Part shown: positions 43,640 through 54,723 of the stretch, one piece after another | Layout: the number at the start of each line of letters is the position of its first letter | How positions within the stretch are numbered: the first letter of the stretch is position 1 | Assembly (NCBI GenBank): GCA_009667805.1 | Contig: RXON01001491.1 | Coordinates: 19,738-83,737, forward strand | Reading direction: 5' to 3' | Origin: Leptobrachium leishanense | Lineage: Eukaryota > Chordata > Amphibia > Anura > Megophryidae | DNA: 64,000 bases | Translations under genes and position numbers: made by a program | The notes under the pieces: model-generated | Told to the model about the DNA's origin: nothing | Database searches by the model: none | What the model saw: only the letters and a program-made list of their open reading frames with translations

Positions 43640-44750
43640 TTGGACACTCTTGGTTGTAGTTGACTGCTGGTCTCCATTGCTGTGAGGAACATTTTCATCA
43701 TTTCAAACACATCCGCCTTGTGGTCTTTAATTAGCTTATAGGGATCTGCTTTAGATTAAGATTTGCCGGTGTTTTATGTAAGTTTCCAGCAGTTCCACCC
43801 TTTTCAAATATCTCTTAAGCCTGTTGATACTCTAGTCGCGGGTTCTCTGCCATGGGATTGTACCGCTCTGTTGAGTTCATTTAGTTTTGGACCTTTCCCA
43901 TAAACAGTTTTCTGTAAGTTCTGTTGTCTTTCCTCCTCCTAAATGAGCTGCTTCATTCACGCTTTCAATCAGTACTTCATCTGGGACAGCGATATCATCA
44001 CGGTAAGGTTTTACTTGAAACATTATGGCATCACTCTGGAGTCCAGTTTCAATAGAACGAAGAAACGTCTGTTGAATAAAGGGTGGACTGTACTGGTCTT
44101 CAGGTTCTTGGTTACGTGACTTCCAACGCAGCTTTTCTTTCAACTCAATTGCTCTGAAGAAGAAATTCTGAGCTGACTCTTTGGGTTCTTGAGAGATATT
44201 CATCAGCTTAAGGAACAGATCAGAGGAGCTATCTTCCTTATGGTGTCCCTTCAGGATAGTCTTCAACGTGCTGAGAGTAAGTCAACTCTTAATCTCCAAC
44301 ATATCTCTGAGATGAAGTCCGTGGCTGACTGCCCGTATCATGGCCTCAATAATCTCCGCTTCAGAATGTCCCTTCCGGATTCCTGCTTCAAATCTGGTGG
44401 GCCAGGCTCGTGTAGGACAGCTTGTCTTTATGTCCTGCTTCTCCAATCTGTCCACAGTTTCTGAATTCCCTGAAGTGACTGGCTACGGTACTGTTACTTC
44501 CCCCACTTTTCTCATACTTCGGCTGCTTACGCTAATCCTATCTTTTCGTGTTCTCATCTCCTCATCTAACGCTTTGTGAGCTCCATCTTGAGATTGTTGC
44601 AGTTGGAGGTATTTCTCTCTTAGGTCTCTCATCTAAATTGGCTCCTTTACCATTGGTTCTGCTTCTGCCACACCCTGCTTACCTTCTGTAATAAACAACA
44701 GGTCTTTCAAGCACTGGAAAACCTCCTCTTCCTCTTGACTGTCTTCAATC
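43640..44750 (-). pseudogene. Retroelement gag (capsid) relic
   Basis: On the minus strand, an N-terminal part rich in Glu/Lys with a coiled-coil-like KYLQLQQSQD region lies near 44600, then a segment with GHSEAEIIEAMIRAVSHGL (about 44330-44385), one in-frame TGA near 44283, and an open frame 44266-43877 with ESAQNFFFRAIELKEKL and IETGLQSD. The style is that of gag from vertebrate gypsy-like or retrovirus-like elements. Further stops follow towards 43640. The neighbouring LINE ends at 43609, so the LINE may have inserted into this element. Not a domesticated gene on present evidence because of the stops. Confidence 0.55.
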
Positions 44751-45573
44751 TCCGCTCCTCCGCTCTCTGCTGCTCCTCTCTGCGAGTCCCTTCACTGACT
44801 CCCCATCCACCTCACCCGCCGCTCTGTCTCTGCTGCTGTCTCTGCGAGTCCCTTCACTGGCTCCCCATCCACCTCACCCACTGCTCTGTCTCTGTGAGTC
44901 CCTTCACTGGCTCCCTATCACCTCACCCGCCTCTCTGTCTCTGCGAGTCCCTTCACTGGCTCCCCATCCACCTCACCCGCTGCTCTGTCTCTGCGAGTCC
45001 CTTTACTGGCTCCCCATCCACCTCACCCGCTGCTCTGTCTCTGCGAGTCCCTTTACTGGCTCTCCATCCACTTCACCCGCTACTCTGTCTCTGCTGCTCC
45101 TCTCTGCGAGTCCCTTCACTGGCTCCTCATCCACTGCAGAATTAAATTCAAAATCCTTACCCTGACCTACAAAGCTCACACTAACTCGGCTCCCACTATC
45201 TGTTGGTGTCCTCACTAATCATCAAATACACCCCAGCCCGCTCCCTAAGGTCAAACAGTGACCTGCGCCTAGCTTCTCCCCGCATCACCTCTTCCCATGA
45301 TAGACTGCAGGACTTCTCACGCGCAGCCCCCACTCTCTGGAACACTCTCCCTCGTACTGTCAGACTTTCCCCTAACTTCTCTTCCTTCAAACGCTCCCTT
45401 AAAACGTTCCTATTTAGGGAAGCCGACCCCCCAACTCACTGACGCAACCATCAATCACTCTCACCTTACAGTCCTCTCCTCCTGTTTCCAACCCCAACCC
45501 TTCTAGATTGTGAGTTCCTACGGGAATAGGGCCCTCATCTCCTCCTGTACTGTTTGTCAAATGTTGTTCAATG
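44740..45573 (+). pseudogene. L2-like LINE ORF2 C-terminus with internal tandem expansion, then 3' UTR
   Basis: The signature SLHWLPIH is encoded repeatedly in a 50-bp array (44800-45115). After it come RIKFKILTLTYKA (about 45139-45180), FSRAAPTLWNTLPR (45315-45356) and FKRSLKTFLF (45387-45416), all typical of the L2/CR1 ORF2 C-terminus. Frame changes occur near 45200 and within the array. The 3' UTR with CTAGATTGTGAGTTCC (45503-45520) follows and is interrupted at 45574 by a solo LTR. Confidence 0.8.
44800..45115. repeat. 50-bp minisatellite grown from L2-like coding sequence
   Basis: Six or so units containing CCCTTCACTGGCTCCCCATC and CACCTCACCCGCTGCTCTGT. The unit covers the LHWLPI codons. 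Confidence 0.88.
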
Positions 45574-46662
45574 TGTAGCGCTGTGTTTAAAACCTTACTG
45601 TGGCAGTACCTATTTTTGGCCACCGGAGGGAGACAAGCGCGATAAGAGACACTGAACATTGGGACTACATTTCCCGGCATGCTCTGGGAACGGACACAGG
45701 AAGTGGGTGGGACACGCCGAGGTACATCCTGAGCCTCGTGGAGATAGCTGGCAGAGTGCGCCAGGGAGTGAAAGAGACAGGACACAGTGCTGCAGAGCGG
45801 AACCGTGACTAGGCCGGAGCGCAAGTGCGGCCTATCAGGATTCCAAGTGGGGTTATCCAGCCTGGCAAGAAGGAGACCCAGTGATCCACAGGCATTACCC
45901 AAGCTGCTGTCAAGGAAGCGGAGGACCCTCGAGTTAGGAGTACTGCAGGTCCATTGAATGGGAGAGCAGGCGGTAGCTGTACCAGTCACTGTTGGAGCAA
46001 AGAGAGCCAGACAACGGATCCAGTAGCCAGTATCCCAGCAAGGCACCGAGCGGAGGGACGTCCTGGGTCAGAGGAACCTTGGTGATCGAGCGGATGGGTG
46101 AGAGGCCTCCAAGGCCGGTTTTATAAAGTCAAGAAAGCACGCTGCTGTTTATTTCAAAAACCCACAGGGCCCCAACTTGACTAGTCGAAGACATCGTTTA
46201 AGAGATTCACTGGCCAGTTGAATAGTACCCGGGTACCATAACACACACATACACTTACAGTCCAGGACTTAACCTGTGCGGGACTCACTCCCTAATATCC
46301 CAAAAAGGGGTAAAGATTTGCATATTATTTTGTTTTCCGCTGCGCGTTTCTCGAATTACAAAATATTGTATTCTCTTTCCGCTACGCGTTTCTCGAAATT
46401 ACGAAGCATTGTATTTTTTTCTGTTCCGCTGCGCATTTTCCCAAAATACGAAGCCTCGCATTTCTTTTTCCGCTGCGCGTTTACCGCGATACGAAATACT
46501 GTAAATATATCTACGAACACCATGTCTCATTATATGCCTTTTACTTTAGTAAACTATATCATTTATAAAATCCACAACGGTGCTGTAGTATATTTATTCC
46601 CTAGTGCGGGGAGACTGACCCGTGGTTCATTTTCAGCGGCTCCTCCGGGAGTGAGCGCTACA
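45574..46662. mobile_element. Solo LTR family A, copy 2 (1089 bp)
   Basis: TGTAGCGCTGTG to GTGAGCGCTACA; AATG duplicated at 45570-45573 and 46663-46666. It lies within the L2-like 3' UTR, whose sequence resumes at 46667. Homologous to 36454-37574. Confidence 0.85.
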
Positions 46663-46745
46663 AATGTATTGTAACCCTGTCTATACTGTGCTTATTGTAC
46701 AGCGCTGCGGAATATGACGGCACTTTATAAATAAAGATTAATAAT
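46663..46745 (+). other. End of L2-like 3' UTR
   Basis: TGTAACCCTGTCTATACTGT... GCGCTGCGGAATATG and ATAAATAAAG, the typical terminal sequence of this LINE, followed by ATTAATA. Confidence 0.7.
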
Positions 46746-47037
46746 ACTTTATTCTGGGCACTTTAGAAAGTGGCAAACTTCCACAAGACGAGCTTTCTCT
46801 AGCCGCAGTAGCGTTGCGCTCACTTCATCTTGCAATTGCTCCGTTTTCTAACGTTTTTAGTTTTCTTCAAAGAACATTCTAGTGACTTCTAAATTGGTCT
46901 CTGGTAAAAGGATTAGTCTTTTCTTGCTTTAAGTTACTTCTGGCTGGCTCGTCAAAATATGTTGTATTTGTGGAATCAAGAGACGGAGCTTCTTCTGTGC
47001 AACACCAGAAGCTTATCATTCTGAAACAAATAAATAT

Positions 47038-47219
47038 CAGGGTTATTCAGAGAGCGGTGAAAATCAGGAGAATGACTGGAGAATTAAAAATTCTAGGTCA
47101 AAATAGCCGATTTGGAAAGTGAGAAGAAAGGGAGAATTTTTCTGGTTTAGCTATTTTGACCTCGAATTTTTCATTCTCCAGTCATTCTCCTGCTTTTCAC
47201 CGCTCTCTGAATAACCCTG
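47038..47219. mobile_element. 182-bp palindromic MITE, copy 2
   Basis: Same length and sequence as 25238-25419 with scattered changes. TAT flanks both ends (47035-47037, 47220-47222). Confidence 0.88.
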
Positions 47220-47222
47220 TAT

Positions 47223-48189
47223 GTCTGGTTTTTACTCTGGACACGCTGGTTCTCTCCACTGCATTCAGTGCTGGCTTCAGGGTTACTGAACCACTGAGAC
47301 ATCCACATGGCACCGATTACAGTTCCTGTGACTGAGAACACAGCGATCGCCACCTGCTGAAAGGAGGTTAAAGCAGCAGCAAAAGAGCTATGGACAATAC
47401 ATTGATGGAGTTGTCAATAATGACTGTTATGGAAAGTTTGGTGTTTGCGCATAAAGTCCTGGTGCACTAAAAAGGTACACTGCAGTATTAAAGTGCGCCC
47501 AGTACAAACAAATCCGTCACTATAAAAATACACGCTATATATAGCTCTTTCTGTATAAGAACGAAGTACTTCTCTGTGTCCCAGGAGGAATCAGACAAAC
47601 ACGCTGCTTCAAGCTGGAAAATCCTGTGGCCAGTGAAGTTGTGGCTCCTGGATTGCTTAATTTATTAGACAATCGCACACGCCCAGTAGCCCCCTGGCTG
47701 TACAAAAGAAAGCCAGGTTGCTAGTATTTACATATCAAAAGGACAGGGGCGTGGACCAGAATGGCCGACCGGCCTCCTGGAGATGACTCATCCCTGAGCC
47801 ATCTCCATGATCCCAGTCAGCCATGTTTGTCCCCATCCCCCGTCACGCATCAATATGGACCCCCACTCAGATACTGCTCAGATTGATCAGTATGAGAGTG
47901 AAGATCAATCTACTTGTTCCTACGGGTTATGGACATATCTGCGGGGACAAATAAAGTTATTATCTCAACACGGTACCAGTGTTGAGACAAGGCTTAAAAT
48001 GTCTTTAAAGCAGGTATGTCTCTAAGCCCAAAAGAAGGTTTTCATACTGACGGTTTTGCCGCTGGTTTGGATTTAAAACCACATTCAAATCCAACACAGG
48101 GAGACAGATGACAAATTATTACGCACATCCTAGAATATAATGTCCACATAATAAAATTTCCACGACATGACAAAATAAAAAAATGCTTA
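47223..48189. other. No gene recognised
   Basis: No supported protein, and no repeat that I can relate to others in the window. AAAGTGC words near 47450-47500 recall 35040-35350. Confidence 0.35.
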
Positions 48190-48531
48190 TTACTTCATTC
48201 TGCACACTGTATTCTTTTGGGGTGCAATGTGTTTAATATCCATTTAATACACAGTGTGTCACAATAGCATGACTGATTAAACCTGGGACCTCCTTGACCC
48301 ATACCCCTTAAATATAAAGAAAGACTCAACACCTTCTTAACTGGAAAGGGCCACGGCTTTATTAAATATTTCCACCATGTAATCCAGCAGTGCTTTTCCT
48401 CCGTTATCCGCCCTATTACTCCATGTAATAGACAGTTACCGATCCAAAACCAGGAGCTCGTCACCCCGCCTGACCGAGATCAAGCGGGGCTCGTCTCGTT
48501 AAATGCCTCACCCGAAGGCGGCTTAACCATT

Positions 48532-49100
48532 TTAAAGCACTGCTGTCCAGGAACCATGCCAACGCCAGGGGCACCATGGTCTCCTAATGGCTGCCCCTGG
48601 GCCCACCGCAGACAGTGCCTCCTCAATCCCCGACATCAAACCAGTTAAAAATATATCCAAACCAATGTCCGTCAAATGGACCCCATCACCGCGAATCACA
48701 TTCTGATTGTCGCCTTCCAACTCCGTGTGATGGATTGAAACCCCCCTAACTGCCGAACAAATTTAGAAACCTCCCTGCTAACCCTCTTCCTAGCCCTGTC
48801 ATTGGCCCGTGGCGCCGCCATCTCCTCCCAACGAGGTCGAGAAATAATGTCAGACCACACCAGTGACAATCCCCCAAATTTAGCAAAACAGCGGGCCAGA
48901 TCCAGCTTCATAGCCCGAATCAGGTCCACCGAACGAACCTTCCCCAAATCATTCCCCCAGTATGAACAACTAAAATAACCTCCCTGGGAATCCTCCCAGC
49001 CAAAACATTGCATTCCTTCGACAACCGAGCCCAACGCAAACCCTGGATTTCCAACCAGTGAATCTCCGCTACCTCCACCGGAAACCAAGATTTTTGCCAT
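48532..49100 (-). pseudogene. SGNH/GDSL-type hydrolase domain, frameshifted
   Basis: Minus-strand frames give GNDLGKVRSVDLIRAMKLDL (block with G-N-D, about 48960-48900), SDIISRPRWEE (about 48850-48820) and GDGVHLTDIGLDIFL (about 48690-48645), whose Asp and His correspond to the C-terminal catalytic pair of SGNH hydrolases. At least two frame changes occur, near 48955 and 48720. Its role in such retroelements is not known to me. Confidence 0.65.
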
Positions 49101-49111
49101 GCGGCTGATGC

Positions 49112-49890
49112 TCAGCCCACATGGCCGCCCAATGCACGAAGGAATGACCCACTCTCCAGACGATCCTTGGGGAAGCAGCTGAAATTATAAAAGGTTAGGA
49201 CGAACCTAAGAGCGAAAGCGATCTGATCCCACCTACCCAGACGCTGAATCATGCCGTCCGACGCGCCAGCACCCGCAGCCACAGTCGCCGTGCCTATATG
49301 AAAAGAATGGGAGGCAAACAACCCCGGTTCATAACCCAAAACCTGAACGCATCGCTTAAAAACAGTCGGAAATTGGTATCAAGTCAAAGGAACCCCATCA
49401 ATATAAATCAAAAAGAGTCAGTGAAATCCGGCCGAATAGCCAAATACTCCCGCGTGAGGCCCAAAGGACACCCGATCACCCCAATCACATTTAAGTAATC
49501 AGAACATCCCTACCCAAGCGGTCCGTCTTGTACCTGACAATCAAAAACCTCACCTCATCGACTGACACAGAAACATGCGCAAGGCGCAAGGTAGAATGCA
49601 TCTAATAGTTAGGAGCAACCAGCTCACCCACCCTCAGGGCACCATAAAAGGCAAAGGCAAACGCCACTGTAAACAATCGCGACCTCAAAAGATCACGACA
49701 AACGCCGAGTAAAACATCCAACAGTTCCAAAAACATGAGGCCAGAAGCTGGGCGCCGAACCTCAGGCACCGCAGTCCGCCGCCAACCCGAAACAATCCTT
49801 CAAAGCAGGAAATCCCGATCAACATCCTCCCAACCAACCGCCTCGCACAAAAAGAAAGGGCAGTCAGTACTCCGGCCGCTCCCAAACCGG
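49112..49890 (-). pseudogene. Tyrosine recombinase, degraded
   Basis: RLFTVAFAFAFYGALRVGEL (minus strand, about 49680-49622) contains the first catalytic Arg in its LR-GE context. GLFASHSFHIGTATVAAGAG then IQRLGRW (about 49324-49230) corresponds to the usual HSFRIG...GRW box, but the second catalytic Arg reads His here (HSFH). A Tyr lies about 12 residues after GRW. Frameshifts separate the two parts. Such enzymes integrate circular DNA copies without target duplication. Confidence 0.7.
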
Positions 49891-50089
49891 AGCCCCCTTA
49901 CTCCCAGAGGGAATTGAAATAAATCAAGGTTGCCCCTACGATCCTCCGCAGAATGCCAACCCCGTTCCCCCGTGACCCCCACCTCCGCCAGACCTGAGAA
50001 TATGCCATCCACGTCGCTCCCGACAAAGAGCCCCCCAAAAAAAACCTCAGGCTGTCCGATCTGAAGCCCTAAAGGCCGAGCCATGTCCT

Positions 50090-51456
50090 TTTCTGAAACA
50101 TTGAAATGCCGGTTGGGACCCCCCACAGGAAGAACATTCATGCTTGAACCTGCAATAAGAGGACCAACGGCAATGGGACTCATTAAAGAGCCAGCATCAC
50201 CCCCTCTCTGCACCCGCGGGCACTCCAGGGGCTCCGGGCACCGCGGATGCAGGAAAGGGTGACACCACTGGGCAGTTTGGCATCATGAGTAAGAGCCACA
50301 GATTGGCGTCCTGCAAATCAAAGTGGAGCCCAGGACGCACCACCATCTTCTGCCAAAACTGTTGGTCGTAACAAAACCAAATAGACCCCCGTAAATTTTG
50401 CAAGCCCCACCATATTAAGACTAAACGCGCAAACAAAGACACGCTGTGGTCGGGGAAACCCTCACACAAAATTGCGCTGTAAGCTAGAAAAACCTTGAAT
50501 CCAGTTACCAAAGGTCTGTGGCAAAGTCTTCGCTTGGTCCTTATCCTTGCCCCTGGGTAAGGAATCAACACGTTTCGGACGATCAATTGTCTCCCTATCC
50601 GAAGAAAAGCAAAGTCATAACATCAACATATTCACCTTTCCAAATTTTCTCCTTAATGTCATTAAAGACCTGTAGGCCCATTGGACATAAATTACAAGCC
50701 CCATAAGAGCCTACCGCAGGACCAACTGCACCAGGCACAGGAATACCACTAGCGAGTGGCACAGGAACATTTACCGCAGCAGGTACCGAAGGTCCAACCA
50801 CCGCGTCCAACGGGGAAGCCCCAGCTGCAAGCGCCGCTCCACCAAGCACAGCAGGAACCTGCAAAGGAGCAGAAGCAGGCCCCAAACCTTGTGAAAGAGC
50901 AGACTCAGGGGCTCCCATCACAGCGGAACCAGGCGCAAAATTGACACAGACGCCGCGCCCCCAGCAACAGCATGCCCAGCTGAACCCAGCGACGCTTGTG
51001 CACGTGACACAGCAACCGACCCATCCTGCCAGTGCCTAATAGCCGCAACCAGGGTCTCTATTAACCCCGTCGTCACCCCACTAGCCCTGCCAGACGCATC
51101 AGTGCCCGAAAGGCCCAGCGATCCAAACACCGCACCCCCAAAACCCGACTCACCAGCCGCCAGCATGGATGATCCTCCAGCAGCCCTTGGGACAGCAGAC
51201 AAAGGTGGATCCAGTGATGGTCGCCCAGAAACAGCACCTCCACTGATATTAGGCATTCACCGCAAACCTCCAGATCCAGAATCCAAGCCACCCCTCGGAA
51301 GAGAGCGCTGTAAACGACCATTCCGACCCATAAAGCCACCAACCGAAGTGCTAGGTAAGGGCGCCGATCTGTCCACAGCCACCGGTATGACACCGGTCCT
51401 CAACAGCCTGGCCAGCACCAACCGCTTGTTGCTCCTCACCAACCACTGCACCTAAA
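50090..51456 (-). pseudogene. Gag-like region with CCCH zinc finger
   Basis: An Ala/Pro/Gly-rich N-terminal region (51256-50720) precedes GLQVFNDIKEKIWKGEYVDV (about 50675-50615), a conserved WFCYDQQFWQKM region (about 50380-50345), and at 50196-50140 a finger with spacing C-x7-C-x5-C-x3-H followed by CSSCGG. A TGA directly precedes the first finger Cys. Frame changes occur near 50590 and 50920. Gag identity is inferred from position and finger. Confidence 0.6.
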
Positions 51457-51841
51457 ACCAGAGGGGAAAAAACCTGCAGCAGCAGCACGCACCATGCTCA
51501 CCCTCCGCCACAATCCAGAACGCAGCTCATGAGGCGGCGTATCCAAGACGATAAACCCCTCAGATGACCAGGGAAACGGCGTCCTGCACCTCAGCTCCAC
51601 CATCATGCCTCTGAACTGCGAGGCCTCGGGCTTAACCGAACTGGGGGCTTAGTGTGCCGTTCCCTCTGCCACTGGTAGGGCTCCTCAGCATCCTCAGGAG
51701 ACTGTTCATGGGCCGGCACCAAAGTCTCGTACAGCAAGTCCTGCAAAATGAAACCTCGAGCAGCAGCATGCTCCCTTTAATGATGCGTATGCTTCATATT
51801 ATATTTTAAATATATCATAATTATGCCTAGTTCATTCAGCA

Positions 51842-51973
51842 TGTTAGGAAACAGTTAACAGTCATGTGATCCGGGGGCGGGGAGTGGCAGCCATTGTAAG
51901 ATGATGCTGCTGAGTATAATCTTTTCTTATCAAACTCCTTGTTGTCTGCAAATACTTCAGTGGATTCATCACA
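51842..51973 (+). repeat. Short LTR-like segment before a gag start
   Basis: TGTTAGGAAACAG to GATTCATCACA, followed at once by TGGTACCAGGAGTGGGGTC, which has the look of a primer-binding site, and then gag-like sequence. Only one copy is present, so the LTR ends are inferred. Confidence 0.4.
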
Positions 51974-52018
51974 TGGTACCAGGAGTGGGGTCAGAGAGAC
52001 ATGGCAGCAAACAGCAAC

Positions 52019-52490
52019 ACAAAGAGCATTCCTTCCCTGGATTTAGAATCAGGGAACATTGAAAATTAATCAATCTAAAGGGAGCTGATAAAACTTGTGT
52101 TTACAGGCCCAGATACAGACAAATGGACTGATCAACAAAAAGCAGCTCATTTCCTGATATGTGTGACACAAAAAGCAGCTCATTTCCTGATATGTGGGAC
52201 ACAAAAAGCAGCTCATTTGCTGATATGTGTGGGACAAAAAGCAGCTCATTTGCTGATATGTGTGACACAAAAAGCAGCTCATTTCCTGATATGTGTGACA
52301 CAAAAAGCAGCTCATTTCCTGATATGTGGGACAAAAAGCAGCTCATTTGCTGATATGTGTGACACAAAAAGCAGCTCATTTGCTGATATGTGGGACACAA
52401 AAAGCAGCTCATTTCCTGATATATGGGACAAAAAGCAGCTCATTTCCTGATATGTGTGACACACTCCCTAAGCTGACCCAGCAAACAAAC
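52019..52490 (+). pseudogene. Gypsy-like gag N-terminus with tandem expansion
   Basis: After the putative primer site, FTGPDTDKWTDQQKAAHFLI (52103-52162) resembles gypsy gag (TGADKTxWTDxxKAAHFLxCVG). The KAAHFLICV segment is then repeated in tandem to 52459 in units of 33 or 31 bp, and the gag reading is lost afterwards. No later gag or pol is present. Confidence 0.6.
52139..52459. repeat. 33-bp minisatellite grown from gag coding sequence
   Basis: About ten units of AAAAAGCAGCTCATTTCCTG plus ATATGTGTGACAC. Most are 33 bp (11 codons), so the frame is kept; some 31-bp units shift it without creating a stop. Confidence 0.9.
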
Positions 52491-53204
52491 AAAATAAATA
52501 ACAGCCATTTCAATCACCACGTTTCCTGGTCTCTCACAGAATCTCCTTGATGCACAGTTGACGCTGGCAGGGAACAAAGAGACAGAACCCACCCCCACAG
52601 ATGCATATATAGGTAGTGAAACAATGTTGCACACATATGACCAATAGCTCCACATTTCCTTTTCTGACCATCCGGCCCAGGCCATCAGTCATGTCCCCCT
52701 TCCATAAAGGTGCAGGGGATTCTCTCTGTAACACCTTACTTATTCTAACGCTAACTACAGATTGCGCTCCTCATGTTAAGTATAGGATGCGCGAAGTACA
52801 AGAAGCGCGCACCAACGGGTTTTAACATTAGGGAGGAAAAAAGGGGGGCATTCTTATATTCACTCATCCTGACGTTAACCCTTACTCACCTAAACGCAAC
52901 AGTTAGCTTTCACTATGGAATAGAGCCCCATGTGTTTGATTCCTGTAATTTACAGGAACATAAAACCAGATTTTATAAAGTTACAAACCCTTCACATACT
53001 TTTCTTGCCTCTCTGTATATAAAGAGTTAATGCTCCACCCTTTGTTTATTTTCGGTGATTTCTCTGAAGTCTCTGCGTTGATGATCGTTCTGAATTTGCT
53101 CGTTTTGTCTTGTATCTATAAGGATTTTCCCATTTTAGTGAATAATCGTGTGGCTCAGATCCCGCTTTCCCTGATTTTTATTCCGGGTTTTAGCAGCTGA
53201 AGTG
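52491..53204. other. No gene recognised
   Basis: No protein or repeat supported. Confidence 0.4.
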
Positions 53205-53212
53205 GAATGGAT

Positions 53213-54715
53213 TAGACATGTGCACAGCACAACATTTCATTTTGAACTAATGGATTAGTCCTAAAATGCAATTTATTTAGTTGCTAAAGAAATTTGTTTT
53301 CAGTTCTTTAGTATGAAAACTAATTTCATTCATCCGAAAACCAGTGGATACAATTACTATTGTAGTGGCTCCTCAGAGGGCTGAGATCGCTGCTTGTTAC
53401 AGTATCACTCACTCTCAGCACAATGTGTCAGGTAAAGCAGTTACAGTAACTGACTGCTGCTCATCACAGCGCTCAGAGTTTCAGTAAAACTAGTAAATAA
53501 TATTTTTATATGTAAGAGGTTAGAACAATATTATTTCCTTGTTTTACTTAAACTCTGAGCGCTGTTACAGTCAGTTACTGTAACAGCTGAGCCTGATACA
53601 TTGTACTGAGAGATAATATAACAAGCAGCTGATCTCAGTGCTCACAGCCACTGGATTTAAAGGGCTAAAAAAAAGGCTCCTCTCTGTATAATGTATAGAA
53701 CATCCTCCTGCATTAATTAATACCCCTCTCTGTATAATGTAGATAACATCCTCCTGAATTAATTAATGCCCCTCTCTGTATAGAACATCATACTGCATTG
53801 GCATGTGGAGGGTGCAGAACTTCGGAATGCAATGCTTATCCAGCACAGGAGAGGGAACTTTTACTTAAACTTTGTATCTCTGTGGGGGAGACACAGGAAT
53901 ATAAAAGCAGGGGAGAGGGAAATATTATCGTAAATCGGTCTGAAAGCTCAGAGAAGAGATGACTGGTGAAAATAGATTTTTATAATAAAATAAAGCACTT
54001 TAAATCCAGGGAAAACATTCAAATAAATCACACTGAAGGCTCATAATGACAGAGTAACTGTGAGAGCTGGATACTAAATGTATCAGACGTAAAAAACCTT
54101 TATAACAAGCTGCACTGGGAGAGGAGAGGGACTTTATATAAAACATGTATTATAGATGAGGAAAGGGGGACAGTGCTCCTGGATAATATAAAATGTATCA
54201 GACCTAAGCCCCTATTATGCAGAGCGGGAGGGGAGATAACACACGTTTTATAAAGTCTCTCTCTTCTCCCAGCGCTGCTTGTTATAAAGGGGTTTTTACT
54301 ATCCAGCCCTCCTCTGTCATTAGCTTTCAGTGTGATTTATTTGAATGTTTTCCTTCTCCAGCTGCTTTTATTATCTTGTCTGCCTCATAGACATGCAAGG
54401 GTTAAGTAAAGGTTTCCTCTCCTGTGCTGGCTGTCTGTGCTGCGAGTGAGTATTCTGGAGCTCTATCACTGTCAGATTTTCGGGTCGGGGTCGGGAAGGA
54501 TTACACATACAAACCTTTTAGCTTTGCTTCATTACTGGTCTCCTTCACTCAATGTAATATCACAAAAAGGACTGAAACTAAAATATAGTGCATTTTATTT
54601 TAGTTTCTTTCGTTTTTTTTGTACTGAACAGTTTTGTATCTTGAGTCAACGAAAACTAAATTATCCCAAAATTCGGACTAAATCGTTTTAGTACTAAAAC
54701 GAATGCACATGTCTA
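53213..54715. mobile_element. hAT-like non-autonomous element (1503 bp)
   Basis: Inverted ends TAGACATGTGCA; perfect 8-bp duplication GAATGGAT (53205-53212 and 54716-54723). Inside, 53410-53480 and 53530-53610 are inverted copies around CTCTGAGCGCTG and GTTACAGTAACTGA, and the sequence near 53835-53870 is the inverse of that near 54395-54435 (CCTCTCCTGTGCTGG). No transposase. Confidence 0.9.
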
Positions 54716-54723
54716 GAATGGAT

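Larger units (their letters stand above)
48190..51770 (-). mobile_element. Tyrosine-recombinase retroelement (Ngaro/DIRS-like), internally deleted
   Basis: Minus-strand order is gag-like region with CCCH finger (51456-50090), tyrosine recombinase (about 49890-49112), SGNH/GDSL hydrolase (about 49100-48532). Ngaro-type elements of vertebrates combine gag, RT/RNase H, tyrosine recombinase and, in some, an SGNH hydrolase. No RT/RNase H motif is visible between gag and recombinase, so the copy is probably internally deleted. All three regions are frameshifted or contain stops. Terminal repeats were not identified, so the boundaries are approximate. Confidence 0.65.
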
